NCBI GenBank assembly: GCA_004297235.1
Contig: SCUR01000425.1
Coordinates: 1 to 7,542, forward strand
Source: Candidatus Manganitrophaceae bacterium
GTDB lineage: Bacteria; Nitrospirota; Nitrospiria; SBBL01; Manganitrophaceae
DNA: 7,542 nucleotides
Direction of reading: 5' to 3'
How positions within the stretch are numbered: the first letter of the stretch is position 1; the number at the start of each line of letters is the position of its first letter. The translations under genes were made by a program, and so were the position numbers. Shown here piece after piece: positions 1-6,540 of this stretch. The notes beneath the pieces were generated by a model that did no database searches, was not told the origin of the DNA, and worked only from the letters and a program-made list of their open reading frames with translations.

Positions 1-1664
1 TGCTCGGCGCGCATGAGTTTCTGGAGCGGAAGCAGCATGTCCAACGCCTCTCGCGCGCCTTCGGGGAGTGGATCCCCGGCATGGTGCCGCAGGTGCTGGC
101 GTTCACGACCTTTATCGGCGGGACGATCCTCCTCTTTTCGGGAGCGACCCCTCCGGTCGGCCTGCGGATCGGCTGGCTCAGAGAGCTCCTTCCCTTGCCG
201 ATTCTTGAGCTCTCTCATTTTTTAGCAAGCTTGGTCGGCCTCGGTCTGCTTTTGCTGGCGCGCGGTCTTCAAAGAAGACTCGACGCCGCTTATCATCTGT
301 CGCTGGCCCTGCTGGGGGCGGGGATCGTCTTCTCCCTGCTCAAGGGTCTCGATTATGAGGAGGCGACGATCCTGGCGGTGATGCTGGCGGCGCTCCTCCC
401 CTGCCGCCGCTATTTTTACCGGAGGGCCTCGCTGATCTCCGAGCGATTCACCCCCGGGTGGATCTCCGCCATCAGCCTGATTCTGCTCGGGTCGGCGTGG
501 CTCGCCGTCTTCTCCTCCAAACACCTGGAGTATTCCGGCGAGCTCTGGTGGCGCTTTACCTTTTCGGGCGACGCCCCTCGATCGCTTCGCGCCACCGTCG
601 GCGCGATCAGCGCAGCCGTTCTCTTTGGGGTGATCCGTCTGCTTCGCCCCGCGCCGCCGGAGCCGACGCTCCCGCGCAGAGAAGATTTGGAACGGGCCCG
701 ATCGATCATCGCGCAATCTCCCCGGACCGCCGCAAACCTGGCGCTCCTCGGAGACAAAGAGCTTCTCTTCAGCAGGAGCGGCCGCGCCTTCGTGATGTAT
801 GCCGTCGAGGGGCAAAGCTGGGTGGCTCTGGGCGATCCGGTCGGCCCTGAGAATGAGATGGATGAATTGGTCTGGCAGTTCCGCGAGCGCTGCGATCTAC
901 ATGGCGGCTGGACCACCTTCTATCAGGTCGGGCGAGATTTCCTCCCCCTTTATCTCGACCTGGGGTTGACCCTGTTGAAGCTGGGCGAGGAGGGGCGGGT
1001 GCCGCTCGTTCCCTTCTCTCTAGAAGGACGGGAGCGCCGGGGATTTCGTCACACGCTTCATCAATTGGAGCGGGAAGGGTGCGAGTTTGACCTGATCCCC
1101 GCCTCGGAGGTTCCGCTGCTGCTGCCGGAGATGAAAACGATTTCCGACGCATGGCTCGCGCACAAGCAGACGAGGGAGAAGCGCTTCTCGCTCGGATTCT
1201 TCAATGAAGATTATCTGAAGCAGTTCCCGGCGGCGGTGGTGCGAAGAAAAGGAAAGCTGATCGCCTTCGCCAATGTCTGGCTCGGCGCGGGAAGGGAAGA
1301 GCTCTCGATCGATCTGATGCGCTACGCGCCGGAAGCCCACTCCGGCGTGATGGACTTCCTTCTGATCCAGATGATGCTTTGGGGACAGAAAGAGGGCTAT
1401 CGATGGTTTAATCTGGGGATGGCCCCGCTCTCGGGGCTGGAGGGCCACGCGCTCGCCCCCCTTTGGAATCGGGTCGGAACCTGGATCTACCGCTATGGGG
1501 AACACTTCTACCACTTCCAAGGTTTGCGGGAGTACAAAGAGAAGTTCGGCCCCGAGTGGGAACCGCGATATCTCGCCTCGCCGGGAAGTCTCCTGCTCCC
1601 CCGCATTCTGACCGATATTGCCGCGCTCATTGCAGGGGGATGGAAAGGAATCGTCGCGAAGTAA
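1..1664 (+). CDS. mprF: MprF-type phosphatidylglycerol lysyltransferase/flippase, 5' end outside window
   Basis: Transfers an amino acid (lysine or alanine) from aminoacyl-tRNA to phosphatidylglycerol and flips the product outward, lowering membrane negative charge and protecting against cationic peptides (family knowledge). The frame is open from base 3 with no stop, and the residues before the Met codon at 81 (for example EWIPG) look like family sequence, so the gene starts outside the window; about 553 residues are visible of a usual 840-880. Counting from the Met at 81: hydrophobic helices at about 3-24, 41-60, 70-90, 95-108, 127-145 and 170-188, with SGATP, SHFLASL and LKGLDYEEA as flippase-domain landmarks. 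The soluble DUF2156 synthase domain runs from about 203 to the end, with GDP at 251-253, DLMRYAPEAHSGVMDFLL near 411-428, FNLGMAPLSGL at 443-453 and KFGPEWEPRYLA near 488-499. Lysyl versus alanyl specificity cannot be read. A cyclase gene follows on the same strand. Confidence 0.93.
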   Translation, partial: LGAHEFLERKQHVQRLSRAFGEWIPGMVPQVLAFTTFIGGTILLFSGATPPVGLRIGWLRELLPLPILELSHFLASLVGLGLLLLARGLQRRLDAAYHLSLALLGAGIVFSLLKGLDYEEATILAVMLAALLPCRRYFYRRASLISERFTPGWISAISLILLGSAWLAVFSSKHLEYSGELWWRFTFSGDAPRSLRATVGAISAAVLFGVIRLLRPAPPEPTLPRREDLERARSIIAQSPRTAANLALLGDKELLFSRSGRAFVMYAVEGQSWVALGDPVGPENEMDELVWQFRERCDLHGGWTTFYQVGRDFLPLYLDLGLTLLKLGEEGRVPLVPFSLEGRERRGFRHTLHQLEREGCEFDLIPASEVPLLLPEMKTISDAWLAHKQTREKRFSLGFFNEDYLKQFPAAVVRRKGKLIAFANVWLGAGREELSIDLMRYAPEAHSGVMDFLLIQMMLWGQKEGYRWFNLGMAPLSGLEGHALAPLWNRVGTWIYRYGEHFYHFQGLREYKEKFGPEWEPRYLASPGSLLLPRILTDIAALIAGGWKGIVAK

Positions 1665-1668
1665 TTTC

Positions 1669-1691
1669 GAGCCGTCTATCGCAGGCGGCTC
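1669..1691 (+). other. Hairpin just after the mprF stop codon
   Basis: An 8-bp stem (1669-1676 with 1684-1691, one G-U pair) closes a 7-base loop, starting five bases after the stop. No T-run follows, so it is not a classical intrinsic terminator; it may be a 3' end-stabilising or processing hairpin that lets transcription continue into the cyclase gene. Its right arm and following bases resemble the right arm of the hairpin at 3871-3907. Confidence 0.45.
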
Positions 1692-1738
1692 CGAGAATAA
1701 AACCCGAGCAGCGGGAGCGAAATTGAGGAGATAAGGAA

Positions 1739-2593
1739 ATGCATCTTTTGGAAGAAATCGGCCGCCAATCGAAGGGCCGTTTGATATTCATCGGACTCTC
1801 TCTCGTCCTTTTCCTGGGGATCGCCGATTTCCTGACCGGCCCCGATCTCTCTTTTCTTATTTTTTATCTAATCCCGGTTTTTCTGGTCACCTGGTTCGTC
1901 GGGGGGAGAGCGGGCGCCCTGATGTCATTGATCAGCGCGACCGTCTGGTTTTCCGAAGATGTCCTGTCGCGCTCTTCCTATTCCCATCCGCTCATCCCTT
2001 ATTGGAATGCGGCGGTCAAGCTCGGCTTTTTCTTGATCCTGACCGACTTTCTCTCCAGGCTGAAAGCCGGATTGGAACGGGAGAAAGCGCTGGCGCGAAG
2101 CGACGAGCTGACCGGGGCCGCCAATCGGCGCGCCTTCCTGGAGTCGGCCGCGATCGAATTGTATCGATCTCGAAGGTATCGGCATCCCTTGACCTTTGCT
2201 TATCTCGACGTCGACAATTTCAAACAGGTGAATGACCGCCTCGGCCATTCGGCGGGAGACGCGCTGCTGCGCGCGATGACGCAGACCGTTCACGATCACC
2301 TCCGGGCGATCGATCTCTTCGCCCGGCTCGGGGGGGATGAATTCGGCCTCCTTCTTCCGGAAACAGGGTACGGGCCGGCTGAAATCGTTCTGCGAAAAAT
2401 TCAGGAGAGCCTTCTGATTGCGATGGAGAAGAACGGATGGCCGGTGACCTTCAGCATCGGGGCGGTCACCTGGACCGCTGCGCCGGCCGCGATCGATGAG
2501 ATGATCCAGGTCGCAGACGGCCTGATGTATTCCGTCAAGAACGGAGGAAAAAACCAGATTCGGCATGAACAATTGGAAGAGCCGCCCCGCTAA
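1739..2593 (+). CDS. Membrane-anchored GGDEF diguanylate cyclase
   Basis: Makes cyclic di-GMP from two GTP at the inner membrane. The 284-residue protein has a short cytoplasmic start, hydrophobic helices at about 15-32, 37-56, 57-70 and 90-105, a short linker of coiled-coil character (about 106-120), then a GGDEF domain at about 121-275. Visible motifs are DELTGAANRR (122-131), the metal/GTP segment DVDNFKQVND (157-166, D157 the expected first Mg ligand), RLGGDEF with GGDEF at 198-202, and NGGKNQI near 268-274. RAID at 189-192 lies exactly five residues before GGDEF, the position of the product-inhibition I-site (RxxD). The active site looks intact. The ATG at 1739 is preceded by GAGGAG at 1725-1730 with 8-base spacing. 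The N-terminal membrane part matches no sensor domain I can name with certainty; it contains no obvious periplasmic ligand-binding fold. It follows mprF by 74 bases, probably in one transcript. Confidence 0.93.
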   Translation: MHLLEEIGRQSKGRLIFIGLSLVLFLGIADFLTGPDLSFLIFYLIPVFLVTWFVGGRAGALMSLISATVWFSEDVLSRSSYSHPLIPYWNAAVKLGFFLILTDFLSRLKAGLEREKALARSDELTGAANRRAFLESAAIELYRSRRYRHPLTFAYLDVDNFKQVNDRLGHSAGDALLRAMTQTVHDHLRAIDLFARLGGDEFGLLLPETGYGPAEIVLRKIQESLLIAMEKNGWPVTFSIGAVTWTAAPAAIDEMIQVADGLMYSVKNGGKNQIRHEQLEEPPR

Positions 2594-2619
2594 ATGAACG
2601 CCGACTCCTTCGACGTTGA

Positions 2620-2663
2620 AAAATAAAAAAGGCGGGAGGAATCGATTCCTCCCGCCTTTTTTC
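2620..2663. terminator. Bidirectional intrinsic terminator between convergent genes
   Basis: A perfect 26-base palindrome at 2631-2656 gives an 11-bp GC-rich stem (2631-2641 with 2646-2656) and a TCGA loop. It is flanked by AAAAAA at 2625-2630 and TTTTTT at 2657-2662, so each strand reads as hairpin plus U-run. It lies between the stop of the cyclase gene (2593) and the stop of mrp (2684) and should end both transcripts. Confidence 0.93.
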
Positions 2664-2683
2664 TAAAACAGATCGCCGACTGC

Positions 2684-3760
2684 TTACTGAATGATGGTCA
2701 GCTTGATCTCATTCGAATTTCGGACGGAGATCAGCCCCGCCAACGTCTTGGCAATATTCACGAACGCTTGAGCCTGTGGAGAGGCCGGATCGGCCACCAC
2801 GATCGGCAGGCCGGTGTCCCCCCCTTCTCGGATGGCCGGATCGATCGGAACCTCTCCCAAGAAGGAAACCCCCAGCTTCTCGGCCGCCAGCTTTCCGCCG
2901 CCGCGGCTGAAGATCTCGGTCTTCTCATGGCAATGGGGACATTCGAAGAAGCTCATGTTCTCGACGATGCCGAGGACCGGGACATGGACCTTCTGGAACA
3001 TCGCCAATCCCTTTTTGGAATCAAGCAGTGCGACATCCTGAGGGGTCGTAACGATGACGGCGCCGGTCAGCGGAACGAGCTGCGCGATGGAAAGCTGCGC
3101 GTCGCCGGTTCCCGGCGGAAGATCGACCAGCAGATAATCGAGCTCCCCCCAAATCACGTCTCTCAAGAACTGCATGATGGCGCCGTGGACCATCGGCCCC
3201 CGCCAGATCATCGGCGTGTCGTCCGGAACGAAGAAGGCCATCGAGATCAGCTTCACCCCGTGGCTTTCCGCGGGGAGGAGCTTTTCCCCCTCCGGCTTGG
3301 GAGGGGTCTTGATCCCCATCATCAACGGAACGTTGGGACCGTAGATATCGGCATCCATCAACCCGACCCGGGCGCCGGTCTGCGCCAGGGCCACCGCCAG
3401 GTTGACGCTGACGGTCGACTTGCCGACCCCCCCCTTGCCGCTGCTGACGGCGATCGTATTCTTGACGCCGGGGATGAAGTTCTCTTTCACCTGACTTTTT
3501 CCGGCGGTCACGTTGGCCGTGTAATGAACGTCGATCTTCGCGACTTCAGGAACGTGCTGACGCAGCGCCTTCTCCGCGCGACGGGTGATCTCATCCTTCA
3601 GCGGGCAAGCCGGCGTGGTTAAGACGACGGTGAAAGAGACGTCATCCCCATTCACCCGGACCTCTTTCACCATGTTCAACGTGACGATATCTTTGAACAG
3701 CTCCGGCTCAATCACATGACTGAGCGCCTGCATCACCCGCTCTTCGGTTATCCTTGCCAT
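2684..3760 (-). CDS. mrp: Mrp/ApbC Fe-S cluster carrier ATPase
   Basis: A cytoplasmic P-loop NTPase of the Mrp/Nbp35 group that binds and delivers [4Fe-4S] clusters to apoproteins. The 358-residue product has an N-terminal MIP18/DUF59 domain (about 3-80) with TTPACP and C52, then the ATPase domain: deviant Walker A GKGGVGKS at 108-115, DADIYGP at 136-142, and the Walker B-like LVDLPPGTGD at 211-220. The C274-P-H-C277 motif provides the cysteines that bridge a cluster in the dimer. All key residues are present and length is typical. I chose the ATG at 3760-3758 because GGGAGGAA lies just before it; an upstream in-frame GTG at 3811 adds 17 residues of unlikely sequence and sits inside the probable promoter. 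Convergent with the cyclase gene; the nearest upstream gene is the bS22-like ORF. Confidence 0.95.
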   Translation of the reverse strand: MARITEERVMQALSHVIEPELFKDIVTLNMVKEVRVNGDDVSFTVVLTTPACPLKDEITRRAEKALRQHVPEVAKIDVHYTANVTAGKSQVKENFIPGVKNTIAVSSGKGGVGKSTVSVNLAVALAQTGARVGLMDADIYGPNVPLMMGIKTPPKPEGEKLLPAESHGVKLISMAFFVPDDTPMIWRGPMVHGAIMQFLRDVIWGELDYLLVDLPPGTGDAQLSIAQLVPLTGAVIVTTPQDVALLDSKKGLAMFQKVHVPVLGIVENMSFFECPHCHEKTEIFSRGGGKLAAEKLGVSFLGEVPIDPAIREGGDTGLPIVVADPASPQAQAFVNIAKTLAGLISVRNSNEIKLTIIQ

Positions 3761-3764
3761 CGTT

Positions 3765-3770
3765 CCTCCC
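3765..3770 (-). promoter_or_regulatory. Ribosome binding site of mrp
   Basis: On the minus strand GGGAGG is followed by AACG and then the ATG. Spacing is slightly short, but no comparable site precedes the alternative GTG at 3811, so it supports the shorter start. Confidence 0.75.
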
Positions 3771-3799
3771 GCGGCCTCCAAAAGGCCAAATTTTTCCCC

Positions 3800-3830
3800 A
3801 GTATAACACACCCGAAGGAACGTTTGTAAA
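3800..3830 (-). promoter_or_regulatory. Probable sigma-70 promoter of mrp
   Basis: On the minus strand TTTACA (3825-3830) and TATACT (3800-3805) match the -35 and -10 consensus at five of six positions each, but the 19-base spacer is longer than ideal (18 if TTACAA is used). Transcription would start near 3793, giving a leader of about 33 bases. It lies between the hairpin after the bS22-like gene and mrp, as expected for a separate transcript. Confidence 0.55.
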
Positions 3831-3870
3831 GAGGAAGAATGCGGTGCCGGTCGATCGACTTGAAGGGTCG

Positions 3871-3907
3871 TCCGAGCCGCCGTTTTTCGGCCGGTCGGCG
3901 GCTCGGA
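3871..3907. other. Strong hairpin downstream of the bS22-like gene
   Basis: A perfect 12-bp GC-rich stem pairs 3871-3882 with 3896-3907 around a 13-base loop. It begins four bases after the stop codon of the small minus-strand gene and ends before the mrp promoter, the right place to end or stabilise the usp-bS22 transcript. Neither strand has a U-run after it, so it may be a processing/protective hairpin, or termination may need Rho. Confidence 0.6.
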
Positions 3908-3910
3908 GAA

Positions 3911-4000
3911 TTACCGTCTTGAATGTCTCGTTCTCTTCCTCAACTTTCGGTACTTATGTTTCCGCATCTTCTTTCTTCGTTTCTTGACGACACGCGACAT
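3911..4000 (-). CDS. bS22-like / AURKAIP1-COX24 domain microprotein (probable small ribosomal subunit protein)
   Basis: A 29-residue ORF that is almost all basic: 18 of 29 residues are Lys or Arg and two more are His. It begins MSRVVKKRRKKM and ends RKRTRHSRR before TAA. From memory this pattern (V-x-KKRRKxM, then KYRK/KHRK, then a [KR]RTR block) matches the bacterial AURKAIP1/COX24-domain proteins, including the 33-residue mycobacterial ribosomal protein bS22 and the C-terminus of mitochondrial mS38, which bind 16S/12S rRNA near the decoding centre. The expected role is therefore a structural protein of the 30S subunit. AAGGAG precedes the ATG with the core AGGAG at 4006-4010 and 5-base spacing. 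Another ATG at 4004 is out of frame and gives no sensible product. It follows the usp gene by 37 bases without a terminator and is followed at once by a strong hairpin. The ORF is easily missed because of its length. Confidence 0.85.
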   Translation of the reverse strand: MSRVVKKRRKKMRKHKYRKLRKRTRHSRR

Positions 4001-4005
4001 ACATT

Positions 4006-4010
4006 CTCCT
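4006..4010 (-). promoter_or_regulatory. Ribosome binding site of the bS22-like gene
   Basis: AGGAG on the minus strand, 5 bases from the ATG at 4000-3998. It selects this start over the overlapping out-of-frame ATG at 4004-4002, which would sit only one base from the same site. Confidence 0.75.
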
Positions 4011-4037
4011 TATTGATTATATGACGGATCTCTCCAT

Positions 4038-4973
4038 TCAACCCGCCTGAAGCGGAATCTTGCCTCGCTTTTCTCGAACAATCAGTACAGGGCACTCTCC
4101 GTATTCCATCACTTTGAGAGGAACGCTTCCCAAAAAAAACTTCCGGACGGCGGAGCTCCCGCTCGCCCCCATCACGACGATATCGTGATCCTTCGCCTCG
4201 GCGGCGATCTCCTCGGAAGGATGGCCGACGCGAACCTTCACTTTGGCCTCAATCCCCATCTGCGCCAGAATCATTTCGGCCCGCCGCGCGCTCTGCAACG
4301 CCTCATCGCGCCGGGACTCCTCTTCCGCCACCGAGAGGATCGTCACCTTCGCCCCCAAGACCCGGGCCATTTCGGCCCCCGAGATCTCCGCCTGCTCCGA
4401 CAAATCGGAGCCGTCGGTGCAGAGAAGGAAATTGTGATCCCGCCGTATATTCTTCGCGATCAGCACGCTGCAGGTCGCCAAATCGGCGACGCGCAGCGCG
4501 GTGCTTCCGACGAAATACCCGGCGAGACCGCGGCGTCCGTGAGAGCCGAGGATGATCAGATCGTACCCGCCGACCTCGGCCTCCTCTAAAATCTGCTCGA
4601 CCGGATCTCCCTCGCGGAGACGAAGCCGGACGTTCTCTCCGCCGGCCCCGACCAGGTGGAGCTCGGTCGCCCCCTGGACCCCCCCTTCAAACGCTCGGCT
4701 GTGCGTTTCTTTGGAAGAGGGGGTGAGCCCCACCTCATCCAAAATCTCCCGCGCCCGGGTCAGGTAATCGATGCCGGGGATATCGAGGTCCCAGGAGGTC
4801 AGCTTCTTACGGGTGGTCGTCAACTGCACCCGCTCCGACGAGGAGATCGGACGGCGGACATGCAGCACGCTGGCGTCGGCGTTCATCTCCTTCGCCAGCC
4901 TTCCTCCGAAACGGATCGCCGCCTCCGCGTGTTCTTCGCCGTCGGTGCACATTAAAAATTTCATTTTGGCCAT
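4038..4973 (-). CDS. Tandem-domain universal stress protein (UspA family)
   Basis: A soluble cytoplasmic protein of 311 residues built from two Usp domains; such proteins bind ATP or AMP and modulate stress survival or partner proteins. Domain 1 (about 4-174) begins KFLMCTDGEE and holds the nucleotide motif G-2x-G-9x-G-S at G143, G146, G156 and S157. Domain 2 (about 180-300) begins NFLLCTDGSD and repeats the motif at G269, G272, G282 and S283, so both halves are predicted to bind nucleotide. Domain 1 has a longer middle part (about 40-115) than domain 2. The start at 4973 lies 2 bases after the permease stop, with no strong ribosome site, suggesting translational coupling; Met4 (4964) is an alternative start. 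No signal peptide or membrane segment is seen. The direct target is unknown, but the gene order points to the adjacent permease. Confidence 0.92.
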   Translation of the reverse strand: MAKMKFLMCTDGEEHAEAAIRFGGRLAKEMNADASVLHVRRPISSSERVQLTTTRKKLTSWDLDIPGIDYLTRAREILDEVGLTPSSKETHSRAFEGGVQGATELHLVGAGGENVRLRLREGDPVEQILEEAEVGGYDLIILGSHGRRGLAGYFVGSTALRVADLATCSVLIAKNIRRDHNFLLCTDGSDLSEQAEISGAEMARVLGAKVTILSVAEEESRRDEALQSARRAEMILAQMGIEAKVKVRVGHPSEEIAAEAKDHDIVVMGASGSSAVRKFFLGSVPLKVMEYGECPVLIVREKRGKIPLQAG

Positions 4974-4975
4974 GG

Positions 4976-6379
4976 TCAGAGTCCAAGGATCCGCCAGTAT
5001 CCCGCGCTGATCAGAAGAAGGAGCATAAGAGAGATCAAAACCAATTTCCAGCCGGCCTTGAGAAAGTCGGTTCGATTCAAATAGCCGCCGCCGTATACGA
5101 TATTGCAGGACGGAGAGGCAACGGAGGTCAAATAAACAAAGGAGGTCGAAATCACCGTTACAAATCCGGCCTCAATAATCGAGGTGCCTGAAAGACTCGC
5201 GATCTGGAGCGTGATCGGGCCGAGCATTCCGACCGTGGCCCCGCTGCTCATCAAGGAGGAGAGGGTGATCGTCATCAGACTGATCGCCACCAGCAGAGGA
5301 ACGCCCCGGTGAATACCGAACGGCTCCACCCAGATCAGGAACGACTTCGCGATCCAATCGGCCACCCCCGATTGCTTCATGACAAGACCGAGGGAGATCG
5401 CCCCGCCGTAGACCAAAATGGTTCCCCAATTGACGTTGTTATTTAAATCTTCCCAGCGAACCACGCCGGCCACCATGAACAAGAGCACCCCGATCAGCGC
5501 CGTAATGCCGAGACCAATTCGACTGGAGATCGTCATCCACATCAACACCGTTAAAAAGAAGATGCCGATCGTGATCCAATCCTGCTGGGTGAGCCGCCCC
5601 TCTTCCTTCACCTTCTCCCGAAGCGCGGCGATCGCCGGAGAGAGATCCTTCACCTCCGGAGAAAACGAGCGATAGAGAATGAGTGCGACGATCGGGACTT
5701 CCAGCAAAATGATCGGATAAGCGGCGACCACCCACTGGAAATAGGTCAAATTGATCCCGAACAGTTCCTTCCAATAAGCAAGCATGATCGCATTTCGCGC
5801 CCCGCCGGAAGGGGTTCCGACCGCCGCGATCATCGCCCCGTAGGCAATCGAGAGCATGATCAGAATCGAGAGGTTCTTGACCTTCTTCCGATCGTCCGAA
5901 GTAAACTTGATCAGCGCCACGCCGACCGGCAACATCATCGCCGACACGGTATGCTCTCCGATAAAAGAGGCAATGACGGCGGAAACGGAAATCAATCCAA
6001 GAACAATTCGCTCGATTCGAGGTCCGGTCAACCGGACAATCGCCAGGGCGATCCGCTTGTCGAGATTCTGCTTCACGATCGCCGCGGCGATCATGAGCGA
6101 CCCCATGATAAAGAAGACGGAGTCGCTCATAAACGATTGGGCCACGCCGGTCGGCTTTTCGAGCCCCAACAGCACTTCGGAGACGGCGATGAAGAGAGCG
6201 ACGCCCGGAAGCGGCACCGGCTCCGTCATGAAGAAAAGAAATGTGACGACCACCAGCGCCAGCGCCCGCATGCCGATCGGCGTCAGGCCCTCCGGAATCG
6301 GGAGCGTCAGGATCACAAGACCGACAAAGAAACCGATGAAGATCCATTTGCGCTTAAGCAGTTCTGAAACAATGGCCAT
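4976..6379 (-). CDS. DASS/SLC13-like anion permease with altered SNT motifs
   Basis: A 467-residue inner-membrane protein with 10 or more hydrophobic helices and the architecture of divalent anion:sodium symporters (CitT/INDY type): an N-terminal pair near 12-50, MTEPVPLPGVALF at 51-63, a first re-entrant region ending in SAMMLPVGVALI (146-157), an internal loop with many charges at 239-266, and a second half with a matching region ending in ATVGMLGPI (381-389) and PSCNIVYGGGY (423-433). Classical members carry Ser-Asn-Thr at two hairpin tips; here the equivalent positions read G141-E142-H143 and S378-S379-G380. A GTPSGGARNAIM segment (188-199) stands where carboxylate transporters have GTPPN-type sequence. 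Substrate is therefore uncertain: dicarboxylate, sulfate or another anion. The ATG at 6379 has only a weak ribosome site, and no other early start is available. It leads a unit with the Usp gene. Confidence 0.85.
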   Translation of the reverse strand: MAIVSELLKRKWIFIGFFVGLVILTLPIPEGLTPIGMRALALVVVTFLFFMTEPVPLPGVALFIAVSEVLLGLEKPTGVAQSFMSDSVFFIMGSLMIAAAIVKQNLDKRIALAIVRLTGPRIERIVLGLISVSAVIASFIGEHTVSAMMLPVGVALIKFTSDDRKKVKNLSILIMLSIAYGAMIAAVGTPSGGARNAIMLAYWKELFGINLTYFQWVVAAYPIILLEVPIVALILYRSFSPEVKDLSPAIAALREKVKEEGRLTQQDWITIGIFFLTVLMWMTISSRIGLGITALIGVLLFMVAGVVRWEDLNNNVNWGTILVYGGAISLGLVMKQSGVADWIAKSFLIWVEPFGIHRGVPLLVAISLMTITLSSLMSSGATVGMLGPITLQIASLSGTSIIEAGFVTVISTSFVYLTSVASPSCNIVYGGGYLNRTDFLKAGWKLVLISLMLLLLISAGYWRILGL

Positions 6380-6393
6380 TCAGGGACCAAACA

Positions 6394-6406
6394 ATCGCGG
6401 CGCGAT
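6394..6406. promoter_or_regulatory. 13-base palindrome in the permease leader
   Basis: ATCGCG-G-CGCGAT is a perfect 6-1-6 palindrome between the probable permease -10 element and its ATG. That placement suits a repressor operator or a small leader hairpin. No regulator gene is visible, so this remains a candidate. Confidence 0.3.
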
Positions 6407-6418
6407 CAGAAATTTTTC

Positions 6419-6447
6419 TATCTAACAAGAATACGCAAAAAAGTCAA
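6419..6447 (-). promoter_or_regulatory. Candidate promoter of the permease-usp unit
   Basis: On the minus strand TTGACT (6442-6447) is a five-of-six -35 match, followed after 17 bases by TAGATA (6419-6424), a weak three-of-six -10. Transcription would start near 6412, giving a leader of about 33 bases. The strong -35 and ideal spacing favour it; the poor -10 suggests a weak or activated promoter. Confidence 0.45.
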
Positions 6448-6461
6448 TCGATAAAGATAAC

Positions 6462-6491
6462 TTGACCCCCCTCTCCATCCCACATTATAAT
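6462..6491 (+). promoter_or_regulatory. Sigma-70 promoter of the lipoprotein-nadB unit
   Basis: TTGACC (6462-6467) and a perfect TATAAT (6486-6491) with an 18-base spacer. Transcription would start near 6498, leaving a leader of about 43 bases before the ATG at 6541. This is the best promoter match in the window. Its -35 is 14 bases from the -35 of the divergent permease promoter. Confidence 0.75.
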
Positions 6492-6540
6492 CTGGTCGTT
6501 GTCTTTTATTCGTCGGATCCATTACATTCAACGAGGAGAA

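Noticed and set aside
222..815. Long minus-strand open frame opposite mprF
   Set aside because: It lies wholly within the well-supported mprF coding frame, has no ribosome site, and its product is Arg/Gly/Glu-rich low-complexity sequence typical of antisense GC-rich frames.
2768..3622. 285-codon plus-strand open frame opposite mrp
   Set aside because: Antisense shadow: mrp shows every family motif on the other strand, while this product is rich in Asp, His and Arg with no recognisable domain.
3758..3811. Longer Mrp start at the GTG at 3811
   Set aside because: It overlaps the probable -10 region, has no ribosome site, and adds residues not expected at the Mrp N-terminus.
3754..3987. 77-codon plus-strand frame across the mrp leader
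   Set aside because: It spans the mrp promoter, a hairpin and the opposite strand of the bS22-like gene, and has no family resemblance.
4016..4021. Perfect TATAAT on the minus strand just before the bS22-like gene
   Set aside because: No acceptable -35 lies 15-19 bases upstream, and a start there would fall inside the ribosome site; A/T-rich leader sequence is a simpler reading.
5439..6347. 300-codon minus-strand frame inside the permease gene
   Set aside because: Out-of-frame shadow of the permease with Arg/Asp/Gly-rich sequence and no plausible start context.
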